Assembly (NCBI GenBank): GCA_033807695.1
Contig: CM066307.1
Span: 992,001-1,056,000, forward strand
Direction: 5' to 3'
DNA length: 64,000 bases
Source: Daedaleopsis sinensis
Lineage: Eukaryota > Basidiomycota > Agaricomycetes > Polyporales > Polyporaceae
Position 1 is the stretch's first letter, and the number at the start of each line of letters is the position of its first letter. The notes under the pieces were generated by a model. That model saw only the letters and a list, made by a program, of their open reading frames with translations. It was not told where the DNA came from and made no database searches. Below are positions 20,856 to 33,299 of the stretch, one piece after another. A program made the position numbers and the translations under genes.

Positions 20856-23800
20856 TCAGGATACTCCTAGTTTTTGGAACATCGAGTCGAGTGTCTTGAA
20901 CGCGACGGGCTTGACGAGACTGGATACCAGACGTGAGACAACGAGAAGACTGTGCTATGCGACAATACTCACTATCCATCAACGCCGGCCTCGAATGCTC
21001 GACGCTTGTCTTCGAGAGAGGACATGCCGGTCAGCGCTAGGATGCGGGCGCTAGGATGTGCTCCTGAGGGATCTTCCTGCCTGCGCTTCCCCTCGATCTG
21101 GCGCATTTGCGCCGTCGCACCCACGCCGTCCAAGATAGGCATCGATAGATCCAAAAGCACGACGCTGGAAGAGGGCTAAGTCAGAAACCACACGCATCCA
21201 GGTAACGCAAAGAGACACCGACTCAAAGTATCCATCCGTCTCGAACGTCTGGACGGCTTCGAGGCCGTCCACGGCCTCGCGGTAGTCATACCCCTACAAG
21301 ACGAGGAGTCAGAACCAGACACCGAGATTACGAAAATGAACGGCGGGAACGCACCGTATTTCGGAGCCACTTCACACTGGACGGAAAACACCGACGATCA
21401 GCGAGCTGGCCAGATATAAAGAGCGGACGGGCACTCACAGCAGGTTCCGCAATATGCTATTGTCCTCCACAACGAGCACCCGCAGCGGTCCCCTGAGATG
21501 GACCGTGCCCACGGACGATCTCAGCAGCGTGCCGCCAGTGCCTATCGCGATTGTCGGGCTAGACGGCATCTGCGCCAACTGGGGCGAGCTAGAGGTCGAG
21601 TCCGACTCCGGCTCGTCCTGTTCCACCGTCGAGGGCATGTGCGACCAACTCCCCAATGGGTGCGCAGTTACCGCCCTCGGGCCCAGCGGCGGCCGCAGGG
21701 AGGATGGCATCTTCACCCTCGCATCCGCCGACCTCTCTTCCGGATACCGCCTCGCTAGAGAGGACAACGCAGGCACATCGTACGATGTCGATCGGGTCGG
21801 GGAGTCCGGCCGTGGGTGGTGGTTCACCGCCGACGGCTCTCCGCGCGTGCTGTTCCCGATGTTCAGGGCGTGCAGCGAGAGTTTGAGGGCGTTTACGAGC
21901 CGGCATGGCCCCACAGGCTTGTACACGATCCTGCAGAAGCCGCCGATATTCTCGTACTCGTTGACAGTCCCCATCAGGCGCGGGTCGCCGCGCGCAGAGG
22001 AGAGGATGATGAACGGCTTGGACGGGTCCTTCCGCTCGATCGCGGCAATGACGGGTGTGGGATCCTCGTTCACAATCACGATGTCCCCGCCGTCGCCGGC
22101 CTCGGCCATGGGGAATTCCCAGTCTGACACGAGGTACTGCAGGAGCACCCTGCGTAGAAGCTGCACGCCGCGCAGATTGTCATCGAACGCGAGCAGGGAC
22201 ACCGTTGGCCGCGCCCCGTGTTCCAAGACCTTAGCTATTTCGGCGGCGAAGGACGATGCTTCACTCGGACTCTCGACTGCCTCGGCGTCGAAAGTGACCT
22301 TGATCTCGGTCCCCACACCCTCTGCGCTCCATACGTCAACCTTGCCGTCGACGCCTGGCGAGCGGACGATGCTATTGACAATGGCGAGGCCCAGTCCCGT
22401 CCCTGACTGCAAGGGGTTCTCTTGAGAAAACGGATGGAAGAGTTGGTTCTAGAGTGACGGGGTCACAACGTGAGCTTGTGCGCATGGGCGGTTCTGGAAC
22501 CGCTCTCACCTTCAAGAAGTGCTGGCTGATGCCCTACAAGGATTCATTAGCACCAACTTCACCGCCAAAACCGCAGCCGTGCATGTGCCCGTACCTTGCC
22601 CGTGTCTACAACCGATAGTTCTATCTTGACCTTGCCCGGCGGCGTTTCGCTTGTCGGAGGCAGCTGTCGCAGCATTACGTGAACATATCCGTTCTGCATT
22701 CAACGAAGGCCGTCAGTACCGTAGTTGCGTCCCTCATGCCCGCCCCCGATCGACTTGACACGTACCGATGTGAACTTGAGGCTGTTTCCGAACACATTCA
22801 TGAGGACACGCCTAATACCGCCCTTCTCGCACCGGAATGTCCATGGCTGAGAGAGAGAGGATAGCGTGAGCACACGACAATCCGCTTCGGGTAGCTAGGA
22901 CGGCACATACAGCCTCGCTATGTCCGATATCGATCACAGTCTCAACGTGTTTGTTCGAGCTCGGGAGCATCAACGACGAGCGATCTTGCTTTGGCGGCGA
23001 GTACACACTACCAATCTCGCTTGTGAACATCCGTGCACGGTGGCCGATCCAACAACCCTCCGTGGCGTCTTCAACGAGCTGCATGATGTTGACCCTGTAA
23101 CGTGCAGGTTCGCGTAAGTACCCGACGGCCCCGCATGCGTCTGACGTTGTGAGAGAGCATCGACTGACCGGCTGAGGCGGATGACATTCTCGACGCCGCC
23201 TGCCTTGGCATTCCCGCTCAATTTCGTGAAGTCTAACACGTGGTTGACGGTCTCTACAAGCGACGTTCCGCACGCCTGGACCGTCTGGAGGAACGATGCC
23301 TGGCTGTGGTTAAGCGACGTCTCTGAGAGCAGCTCCGCGGAAGCGAGAATCTGCACGGTCAACATGAGCAGGTGTGCCGCGCCACAGGAACAAGGGGGCC
23401 ACTTACGCCGTGCAGCGGTGTCCGCAGCTCGTGGGAGATACTTGGGAACGAGTGTCAGCTCATGTCATGTGTGCGCTTCCGTGTGGGGTGCTCACTTGGA
23501 GATGAACAAACTCTTCGCCTTATCCGCCATAATCATTCTCCGTTTGAGGACCGCAGAAAGGATAATGACGCCTATCGACAGTTAACATACCGAATACCTT
23601 GGACAAAACTCGAGAGCTCACCGATAGCACGTAGATACGACAGTTCGTGGCCCTCAAGCTGCGAATGGTGTCCGTGCATTAATTGATTGTCTGCGCTGGC
23701 AGCTTCAATTGGGAGTGACTTACGAATGGCGCCGCCCGTTCACAGGTGCTGTACGCACATAGCAAGGCAAACGGTCGCTTATCGATGTTGTAAATTGGTA

Positions 23801-26800
23801 CCGCTGTCAACGGACCCCATGAGTTCCTCTTCCCATATTCCCACCTCTGCGGCTGCGACCACTCACCTAAGACATATTGTATGTTCGAGGGCAGGAAGGG
23901 CCGCAGACTCGGATGCACGATGCCCTCGCACACCTTGCCTTCGGGGTACTTCTCGAAGAACTCCGCCAGCTTGCGATGCTCGTCTCTGCCCAAATTCCTT
24001 GTCTGGGATTCTGCGCTGCCCTCCGCGTCGTGCAGGGTAAGCGACGTTGTCGATTCTGCGCCCACTGTCTCCAGCACGTCGACGTGGGAGACGTCCATGA
24101 CGATAGCGCCCTCCACGTCGAGGGTCCGTTTGACCAGCTTCGCCGCCCGCACGTAGACCCGTTCCATTGGGGCTGCGCTTGGAACTGGCGCCTCGCCCTT
24201 CTCGTCATTTGCTTGTTTGTCGACCTCCAGGCACTCGCGGGTGAACTGTTCCATCTACGAGGGACGTCAGGCACGCATAGTCATATCGACGCAGCGTTAC
24301 TTACCGAGCTCTGGATGCGGTCGCGAATTCTGAGTTGTATCTGCATGACGGTGAGTGTATGGGACTATTGGATCGCGAAATGAGACGTACCTTGTCCTTC
24401 CACAGCTCAAACTCTCGTAGTGTGATTTGCTATCGGAGAAATAAGCATATGTGCATTTAAGACACACTCGACCTACCGCAAATTCCTTCAGTGTATGCCT
24501 GTGACGTGGGCTGAACTCTCGTCTGGGCGTATCATCCATGATAGCGAGGCTGCGTCATGATACATGTCAGTACAACTGCCCTTCTATCAACCTGCAATGG
24601 CGACTGACGTTCCAATGTTGTACCCGTCTTGCGTTCGTAGCGGGCAGCCAGCATAGAAACGGATGTGTGGGTGGCCAGTCACGAAGGGCTGCGCATACAG
24701 TAAGCGACGAGTCGAGTAGCCATGACGTCAACTTACATTCTTTGCAAATCGCCAGTCCTCCTGCGCATCGAGGACAACCATCGGCTCATCATCTCTGCAC
24801 AAAGTTAGCAACGGTCGAAAAATGCGACGAGGGTGTACGTACGGTTGCAAGATAGCATGGGCACATAACGAGCTTGTGCGTGGCATGAAACTCGACCCTA
24901 TCCCAGCTACGACAGATCATGCACGTCAGTTCGCCGTTCCGGGGCACTCGAAACAACGAACACACTCACACTCTGACTTGAAGAACCTACAAGTATAATG
25001 AGATGAGTCGATGTCACTCACGAGCGTTATGAGATGATTTACTCACTGCTCACTTCCGTCGACAAGGGCAATGGCGACGATCCTCGTGTTGAACACCAGC
25101 TTTACAAGATGGGTAATCCGATCGAAATTTGGATCCCGCCCGGTGTTCCAGATATTGAACTTGTATATTGCTCTTCTCCGCTCGAGCTCGTTCGGTGGAT
25201 TTGGGGGAGCAAGATATCCCAGTTCCATAAACATTTGCTCCTCCTTCGCCGCCCGGCCCGCAAGATTGTTCAGCGCGCTCTCACTCGCAGGACGAGATAA
25301 ACCCAACCTCCGCTCGTAGAGCGAAGCGGTTGGTAATGGCGCACTCGTTTGTCGCGTGAGACATATCCTCCTCGGTAGAGCGGGTACTGTCTGAGGATCA
25401 GCACCGAAAGGTGGGGCGGATACTTGCCGCGAAATATCCGTTCCGTTCCTGATCACTGGTGCGCTCGGGACCAGAGGCGCAGAGTCGTTGGAGAAGGAGA
25501 CCACCTTGGAGGACATGGACGCATTTACATCCGGAGAGAACTCTGCACTGCCGAAGTAGTCTTCATCCGGCGGTTCGCTTGACGGCATGGCAGGGGCGGT
25601 GGCAGGAGGCACTACGGCATTCACTATGGGTATTGTAGGTGCAGGGCGCGAGTCAGGAGGCGGTTTTGATGATGGCTGCGCGTAATCTATCCTTTTGACC
25701 GTGCCGTTCTCTGGAGATGGCTCGTCCGAGTGGATGGTACTTGCGTCCGTACTCGCGTCACCTTCATCGACGTCCTGCGTGCCTTGCCAGAAACTGCTTA
25801 GCCGACTCTTGCGCATCGTGTTGGGAGACATGAGCGGAAGGATGTCGGGAGTGAAAACATCGGGGTATGATCCAGGGATCATGGCTGTAACACCTCTCAT
25901 CGGATCCGTCAACTCGTGCTCAGGAGAAGGGAGTGCTAGGGGGGCAACGGAAACGCGCGCAGCGGCCAGTCGTATGGCTGCAGCAGTAGCAGTGGCATCG
26001 GTCGGAGGAATCGGAATACGGGGATGTGCATAAAGCCCTGGGGACGTACGCATGTCGGCGAAGGGGCTCCGCAAGCGATGCGAGAATGGTCCCAGGTTAG
26101 GTGGGACGTTAGGCTTGCTCGGACCCGCAGAGGACTCGACAGCTGCAACATGACGTGAAGGAAGCGGGCTAGCCGGAGGAAGTGAGTTAGTCGGACCTTG
26201 CGGAAGCGTGACATGAGTGTGGGCCTCCGATATAGACGCTAAGTCAGAGAGAAGCGACTTCGGATGGGACGGACGAGTAGGTGGTGGCTCGAACGGTGTC
26301 TCGGCCGGCCTCCAGTCCGGGACCGAGTCGAGCTCAGGAGAGTTGAACACGACGTCCGAGCTCACTCCGCCGACGGAGGTGTTCAAAGGCGTACGGGACA
26401 AACTAGGAGCGTTCAGATGGGATCGGGGCTGGAGGGGTGTTTTGAGAGGATCCCAGCGGCCCATCGAGTACGCGTGGATGAATGTCGCCCAGTCGTAGTC
26501 CGGCTCTACCGTGTTCGTGTCGCGTGCGGAGCCCGCGCTAGGGGAGAGATGGGAGTGCTCATCCGGAGACGGGTCAAACGGGGAAGTGAAGACTTCTAGA
26601 TACGCGCATGCGTCCGCAGTCCGGGGTCAACGATATTCGTGGAGGATACAAGGGAAATTGAGAAACACGCACCGGCGTCCGACAGACGAGATGCCTCTGC
26701 GCGCAACCCAGCTACCGCGGCATGTGCCCTCCGGTTCATCTCCTGGATGGAATGGTCCTGGAGTGAGCCGGATCGGGTGTGCCTATCATCGGGTGACCAT

Positions 26801-27096
26801 ATCTTGCTTGGGCTGGCGGAATCTGGGAGGGAGGCGTACGTAGATGGGGTGAGTTCGCCCATAGGCGGGGCAGGAGGAAGAATTTGCTGCTTTGCCTCGG
26901 CCGAGGACGCGGTAGACGGGCGTCTGTACGTGCGGGGCGGCTTGGAGGGTGGGGTGAGACGGGGGATTGTTGGAACGAAGATAGTGGGGGTGTTTGCTGC
27001 GACTAGAGAGTAGGAGAGCTGCTCAGATTGGATGGATGGGAGTTGGGGAGGACTCTGCGCCGATCGGAGGAGGGTTGGAGACGGGCGGCTGTCCAT
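20856..27096 (-). CDS. GAF-domain hybrid histidine kinase with two receiver-type domains
   Basis: A long minus-strand gene with many short introns; phases agree in every junction checked (27096-26673, 26595-25047, 24986-24970, 24906-24843 and onward). The first 600 or so residues are Pro/Ser-rich and disordered. A GAF-type sensor region follows ([15 protein letters not shown] ... [12 protein letters not shown]), then a second GAF-like segment. The kinase core shows the H-box [16 protein letters not shown]-box [28 protein letters not shown] and [14 protein letters not shown] receiver-like domain with no obvious phospho-Asp comes next, then a canonical receiver ([31 protein letters not shown]) ending in GVS. 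It should autophosphorylate on His and pass phosphate via the last receiver to an Ypd1-type protein. Length is roughly 1,600-1,700 residues. The start at 27096 is preferred; an in-frame ATG near 27,341 would add a Leu-rich hydrophobic stretch. Confidence 0.88.
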
Positions 27097-27403
27097 TGAC
27101 TGTGCCGGCGGAGAACAGAGGGCTCGGAGCAGGCTGGGGTGACTAGTTGTCAGAAAGGGCGTGCAGCATGGGCGTAGCAGCGGGGGCACAGCGAGCAGGA
27201 GGAGGAGCAGGAGGAGGGAGGAGACGACGACCCACGGGCGTTTAGTCAACTCGCGCAGAGTGGGGTGGGTCCGCCTGATCCCCGGCCGGCGCCTACCATC
27301 GCCGACTGACCGAGAACCAGTGGCTGTTGCAGACGTCATCGGCACCTTTCTTTCCAACTCGAGCTCAAGCGCACACGGATGCCACCTCCTCCTCCATTCA
27401 CAG

Positions 27404-30400
27404 CTACTGTACAACATCGAGCAGTACAGTCATCGCCCACATGTACAGCGGCAGTGTCAGGTTGTCGTTCTGCACGCTGAACGCCTCCAACAGCCCCGCC
27501 AGCCCTGCCACAACCACATACCGCCCGCCCTACACGTCCCATCATGCCGTCAGTCCACACCATACTCAGCATCTGCCGGTCTCCACTTGCACGCACCGAG
27601 AAGTCTTCCACCGTCCCAAACACCCGTAGTACCCACGCGAACGCCCACACCGACCCAACGAACGCTGCGCTGCCCTCAATCGTCTTCGGATTCGCTGCAA
27701 ACCACCGGTGTCGACCGAGCCGCTTCCCCACAATCGAGGCCTGCGTTTCAGGCGCAGCCCGCGGTCAGCCACAGTTTTAAGCCAAGATGCCGACAGACGC
27801 AACTCACCAGGGCGTCTCCCACCCCTAACACCAGTGTCCCCGTGAACTGGAGCAGTCTCGACGGTCTGTCGTGAACGAGTGTTAGCCATATAAGGAAGGC
27901 AAACGTCAGCAAGAGCCAAGAGTGCCCCTGAAATACAGTCCACCATTCACCGTCGAGGTCGAATGAATGGTATACAAATCCGATAACCTTCGCTGCATCT
28001 ACAATGCACGGCGTATGCAGCAAGCACCCTCATCGTAACGAACTACATCATAGCGCATAGCCGCTTACGAGATTCCGGTACCACACCGCTACGGTCTGTG
28101 GCGAGTTGGATCCAGCACTGCGGCAGCAGTGCCCGCACATATATCGTCATAGCAAGCTGCGCTGCCAGTCGGTCACATTCATCGAACAGGCCGCCCCGCT
28201 CCCCGCAAGTCACGCTGACCCGTCGATCTCGACCTCCACGCCCGGCTGCCTATCACCGAGCGGCCGAACGTGGAGGAGCGCGTAGCACAGCTCGCTATGA
28301 CGACAGGGGTTCTTCTCTTCCCCTCCTAACACGCACGGCCCGCAAGTAGTCCGAAAAGCAGAAGCGACAGAACCATGATTTAACAGACAGCACTCACCCT
28401 TCGAACCACACCGATGCCGCGCAGCCGGTGAGGAGGTAAAAGTGGCTGAGGATGACCGTCCCGCCGTCCTTCGCGTCCAGGAACTCGTTCATGAACAGGT
28501 GCACCGCCGCGCCGAACGGGTACAGCGCAAAGCAGCGCACGTATTCCGTGAACGTGAACAGCGCGAACGCGCCGCTGAACGCGAGGTGCGTGAACGCAGG
28601 CTGCAGCAAGCGAAGAAGTCAGTGTAAGCCGAGCACCCCGAGGGAGCGAAGACGCGGGTGACGCACATCGACAGCGATCCCGGGCACGAACATGACCACC
28701 GCGAGCGCATGGAAGAACTTGCGGCGAGCGTTGACACTGAGCGTCGGCACGTGCTTGTCCGCGGCGTCGAGCAGGTCGGTCGCGACGTTCGAGAAGTGCG
28801 CCCCGTTCGGCAGGTCTGGCAGGTTCGGGAGGTTCGGCAAATTAGGCATATGGGGCATTCGCAGCCCTAGCATACTCTCCCCAGAAGGTGTCGCAGGCAT
28901 GTTCGGATCGCCGAGCTCCACGGGCACGGCAAGCGGGCTGGGACTACTTCCCTGAGCTACCACCTGCGTGCCGGCAGAGGCATTCTGCATGGTCGCCCCA
29001 TAGGCCGGGCTGCCCGTAGGAGCACCGTAGCGTGGACCGGCTGGGACGACGAGCGGATCGGCCGCATTCAGATGGATGCTGCCGCGAGGGCCCCACTGTC
29101 TCCACCGCCTGCTTCTCGCGAGCTGTCTCGTCCAGCCAGCGACGCTGATGCTGATGAGCAGGCCCCAGTACGCGAGCAGCCCCGGCCGCGTCCACTTGTT
29201 CGTGCCCTCGAAAATCCACAACGCAGCGTACACCCACGGGTCGCGCCCGCCCAAGCACCAGCGCGCCCACAGGCCGATCAAGCCGCCGATGATGAGCAGG
29301 CTGCCGGCATAGAACGCGAGCGCGAGGAGGCGGCGGTGTTTCTGCTTCTCTTCAGGGTAGCGTAAGCGGCGGACGGGCCTCTGAGCGATGTACCGTGACA
29401 GGTAGAGCAAGGGCGACAGGAGGACCCCCGTGAGAAGCGAGCCCGGGATAGTGGCGATCTGGTAAATGAGCAGTGGAGTGGGTAGCCGGAACGTCTTGAT
29501 GTACGGGGTCGTCGCCGGCCAGAGCTGCAACCGTGACGCGCGTGAGATGTGGGGTGACAACGTCGGAGCCGTGCGGTCAGTGAGCCTTCACGCACCTTTG
29601 CCATGGTCAAGTTCAGCGATTCCATGAACAAGACGGTGGCTCCGAACGAGACGAGGCCGAGTTCGCCGAATGTGAACCCACGATGCGCAACTCGCGCGCA
29701 CACGTACAACGAGAACTGGAAGAACAAGGAGCTCGCTACAGCCTCAAGATAGGTCATATCTGTTCTTCGTCAATACGATGTCGCCGTAAGGAACGCAACA
29801 CCACTCACTCTGCCATATTCCGAGTTTCGTCTCTTCCAGCGCGATGCGCACGCAAAGTGTCCAAAGCGTCACGCTGATTACGAAGAGCACATATAGGTAG
29901 GTTCTGCGGCCTTCCTTTCGCGGGACGGAGCTGACTTCACCTTCGGGTACAACGAGCTTTCTCCGATGACGCGCTTCCGTGACCCAGGAGGCGGAGACAT
30001 GGACGAGCTGGATGGTTGCACAGAACGTGGCTAAACTGACGAGATATCTCCTAGAGTGCAAGAGAGCTTCCAAAGGGGTGACGGGGTGTGCTTGATTCGG
30101 AAGCGTCATGGGCGGTTCGATGCGCCAGCCTGCGGGGATGGGGTCACCCGGAGGATCGGTCGAAGACATGGAGAGTGAGATGTATAGAAGTGAGGCGGAG
30201 ATGAGAGGTCCGCATAATAGTCCGGTGAGGATCCCATCATCCAACGAGTTTCTGTCCCGTGTATCAGCATGGCTTTCAGCGGTCTGTAGTACCACTTACC
30301 TATAGTTCTTGGGGACTGTCATCCAAACGTGGCCTGTGTCCCGACTTCTAGGTGCTGTGTTGTTGAAAGAAAATACCGCCGGGGAGCGTCTACCCTCGCG

Positions 30401-31503
30401 CCCGTCGGGGACGCGAGGTGATGTTGGTCGAATTAGCGGTGAAGGAGGCCGTCCTGGAGAGTCGGAATGTGGTATCCGTGTCCATGAAACCCTGGTCCAG
30501 GTACAGTATATTATGGAGGCGATTACAAGTAATGCAAGCTCTACTCAATCGTATCAGCACTGATATCTATAAGAAGCTGAATTGCAACAACACCTATTGA
30601 TATCCACATATCTTCATCGAATGGGCCGGTCGCGAACCCGCGGATTTTGATGGCAGAGTAGCCGAGAGAACATAGTAGTAGGATGTTTTCGAGTGCTTGA
30701 CGCGAGTCGATGGAGACCTTGCATCGTGTGCCCGGTAGACGTACATGTATGTGAACTGTCGTAGGGAAAAGAGAGCGTATAGCCACAGCGGGGTTGTGTC
30801 TGTTTCGTGAGAAGAGTGAAGGCGACCCAGGACGATTCAGCCCGTTCGTAGAACCATCGGACGGGGACTTGAGCTTGACTGCAGGCGACCGAGAGCGCGT
30901 AAACGTCCGTCGTTCGTAAAGCCTAGTCGGGCTGCTCCTTGAGTTACTGGACAGAGACTGGCCACTGCCCTGTCTAGTAATGAACGCCCCATTGCCTTTG
31001 CCGTCCGTTCCCTGGGACCCAACCTGTCGCTGGGTTGGTGGTCGGCCGCGCGGGTCCTGGCGGCTCGTATCCGTCTCTTCCTCTTCGCTCGTAACATCCT
31101 CGGAGTCCGAACTGTCCACCGCCGTGAACACAGACGTCCTTCACACAACCGCGCGCCAAATGACACATACCTTGACTCCCCTGCTTGATAGCTAGTGCTC
31201 CAACCCTGCTGCTGCTTCGACTGGGCCGAAGGAGGGGGGGCCCCAGATGAGTGCGACTGTCTCCGGGTCGAGTGCCTCTTGGCGGGGTGGTCAGCGCGTC
31301 CCGCTGTCCTGCGGGCGGGAGGTGAGGGCGAAGACGGTGACCGTGGCAGCTTGGCGTGCGCAGTACCACCTCGTGCGGTGGTCGAGGAATAAGGTGAGGA
31401 GCAAGAAGGGGTGTGGACGCAAATGCGCCGGGGCACGGGCGATTTGTGTAACTGTTCACGCGTCCCTCACCGTCAGTTCCCCACTGTCCCAGGACTCCCA
31501 CAT
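27404..31503 (-). CDS. SEC59: dolichol kinase
   Basis: A multi-membrane-span ER protein that uses CTP to phosphorylate dolichol, the lipid carrier for N-glycosylation, O-mannosylation and GPI anchors. Exons from 31111 downward (31111-30594, 30540-30300, 30251-29809, 29759-29596, 29524-28667, 28600-28398, 27865-27808, 27740-27597, 27529-27404) all join in phase. The C-terminal catalytic half is diagnostic: ARRKFFHALAVVMF, VILSHFYLLTGCA, LVLGVGDALASIVGKRLGR, NPKTIEGSAAF, and a C-terminal DNLTLPLY segment. A Met/Pro/Asn/Leu repeat, PNLPNLPNLPDLPN, lies in a loop. The N-terminus is less sure: a first exon at 31503-31471 (MWESWDSGELT) and a second at 31256-31171 give consistent phases. The intron 27866-28397 is 532 bp, far longer than its neighbours. 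Confidence 0.9.
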
Positions 31504-31705
31504 AACTCCGAAATTGGGGACCGGCAGTGCACGTGATTGCCCGAGCCTCGATCTCGCTCGGGCCCGGCCGACGCCACTTTCGCGTTGAGACGCGTCCGCC
31601 GGGGAACGCGCCACCTGGTCCTCAAGGCCTCACTGTCGACTCCTCTATCGCGTCCACACTTCTTGTCTTACGCGTCTTGGGCTACTTTCTCTCTTGTATA
31701 CACCA
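31504..31705. promoter_or_regulatory. divergent promoter of dolichol kinase and uracil-DNA glycosylase
   Basis: About 200 bp separate the two start codons. ACGCGT hexamers, the MluI cell-cycle box bound by MBF-type factors, occur at 31590-31595 and 31670-31675, with a third at 31458-31463 inside the first dolichol kinase intron. A CACGTG E-box lies at 31530-31535. Regulation by these factors is inferred from the motifs. Confidence 0.45.
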
Positions 31706-33299
31706 ATGGCTGACGCACAACGCGTAGTCTATCTCGAGGATCTCGATAAACCCGCTGCTATCAAAGAGAATGTCGCAGTAACTGAGAAGACGTCCTCGCA
31801 GACCTCTGTGATCGAAACAGAGGTCAAGAATGGGAAGAAGTCGTCGAAAGTCACTGATACGAAGATTCTTGCTGGCACAAAACGTCAAAGGTCACTCATG
31901 GATATGTTCTCTTCTACACCATCATCTTCGCCTTCGCCGTCTACGAGCTCGAAGGTCGCCAAGACCGGCACACCGACGCTCAACTCGATCCCATTCTCCT
32001 TGTCCGAGTATCAAAAGGACTTCTCAGAGGAGGAGAAACAGTTGCTCGAACTAGAGTGCGAAACGATGGGCAGGAGCTGGTAAATCCCCAAAGATCGATG
32101 CGCACTGCACGGGGCCTGACTGAGGAATGCTATCAATAGGCTGAAGGTTTTGAAGGACGAAATTAGGAAGCCTTATTTCCTCGAGCTCAAGAGGTTCCTC
32201 AATGACAAGGGCGTAAGGGGTCTTGAGAACAGCAAACCGAACCTCGACATCTATCCTTCACGTGCGTAACCAAGTCGTCTCTATGCCGATCTCGTCTCGC
32301 TTATGATGTCTCACTTCTCGCCTGCCAGCGAAGAACATATACACTTGGTCGAACCTCACTCCCCTAGGACGCGTCAAAGTTGTCATCATTGGACAGGATC
32401 CTTACCACGGACCGGGCCAAGCGCATGGCATGTCCGGCCTTCTTCTATTTCCCGCAAAGACTAATATGTAAACAGGCTTATGCTTCTCGGTCCCTCCTGG
32501 GGTAACTGTGCCACCTTCTCTTCGAAATGTGGGTGCTGGAATTGGGAATTGGATATCGAAGTAAGCTTACCGACCTGCGGCAGATCTACACCGAGATCAA
32601 AAACGAATACCCTTCGTTTGAACCACCAAAACACGGGTCAGTTGTGGTTCTGATCAATGCCTCCGTTGGCTGACCCTTCGCTCCTGGTCAGGAACCTCAT
32701 ATCGTGGGCGGAAAACGGAGTCCTCCTTCTCAATTCTGTTCTGACCGTGCAAAAGTCCAAGGCGGGCTCTCATCAGAAGCGGGGCTGGGAGAAATTCACC
32801 AGCACAGTCATTGACGTTGTCGATCGCTACGGTGGGGCTAACCTTGGAGAGAAGGGCGGGTTCGGGGCTGGACGCGGCCGGGGCATCGTCTTCCTCGCAT
32901 GGGGTGTCTGGGCAATGCAGTGTGTGTCAAAGCTTGACGAGGTCAGTTGCGCCCATACGCCTAATTCTGATGGACTAGCGGTGCTCACCCGAAGGATCGT
33001 GATTACTGCGCGTACAGAAAAAGCATCTCATCCTGACAAGTTCTGTAAGTGTTTCCGGTTGCCTATATCTGAAACACGCTCCTAATCGTTGACATGGCTT
33101 CGCCGTTCGTGCACTCGCGTTGCGTCTCATGCCGCACACCATTGATCACAATTGCTGCGTCGTTGGCGGCAATCTGTAGCACCCGTCACCATTCAGCGCG
33201 CACAACGGGTTCATAGGCAACGGCCACTTCAAGAAGGCTAACGACTGGCTTGAGCAGAAATATGGTCCGGATGGCCGTGTGGACTGGACCAAGCTATAG
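31706..33299 (+). CDS. UNG1: uracil-DNA glycosylase (family 1)
   Basis: Eight exons (31706-32079, 32140-32261, 32329-32427, 32476-32528, 32584-32636, 32692-32941, 33018-33044, 33180-33299) give 365 residues. The enzyme removes uracil from DNA and starts base excision repair in nucleus and mitochondria. The catalytic water-activating loop [14 protein letters not shown] is split by an intron, followed by [17 protein letters not shown] and the DNA-intercalation loop [13 protein letters not shown]. The basic, Ser-rich N-terminus contains [10 protein letters not shown], resembling a PCNA-binding PIP-type box (QxxLxxMF-like). The third intron starts with GC rather than GT (32428, GCATGT). Exon 7 is only 27 nt (KKHLILTSS). 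Confidence 0.95.

Noticed and set aside
21454..22425. 323-codon plus-strand open frame
   Set aside because: It lies opposite the histidine kinase exon that carries the G-box and the degenerate receiver; it has no motifs of its own.
27097..27342. Upstream in-frame ATG that would add a Leu-rich membrane segment to the histidine kinase
   Set aside because: It would begin about 60 bp after the dolichol kinase stop and leave almost no promoter. The ATG at 27096 is the simpler choice, though not proven.
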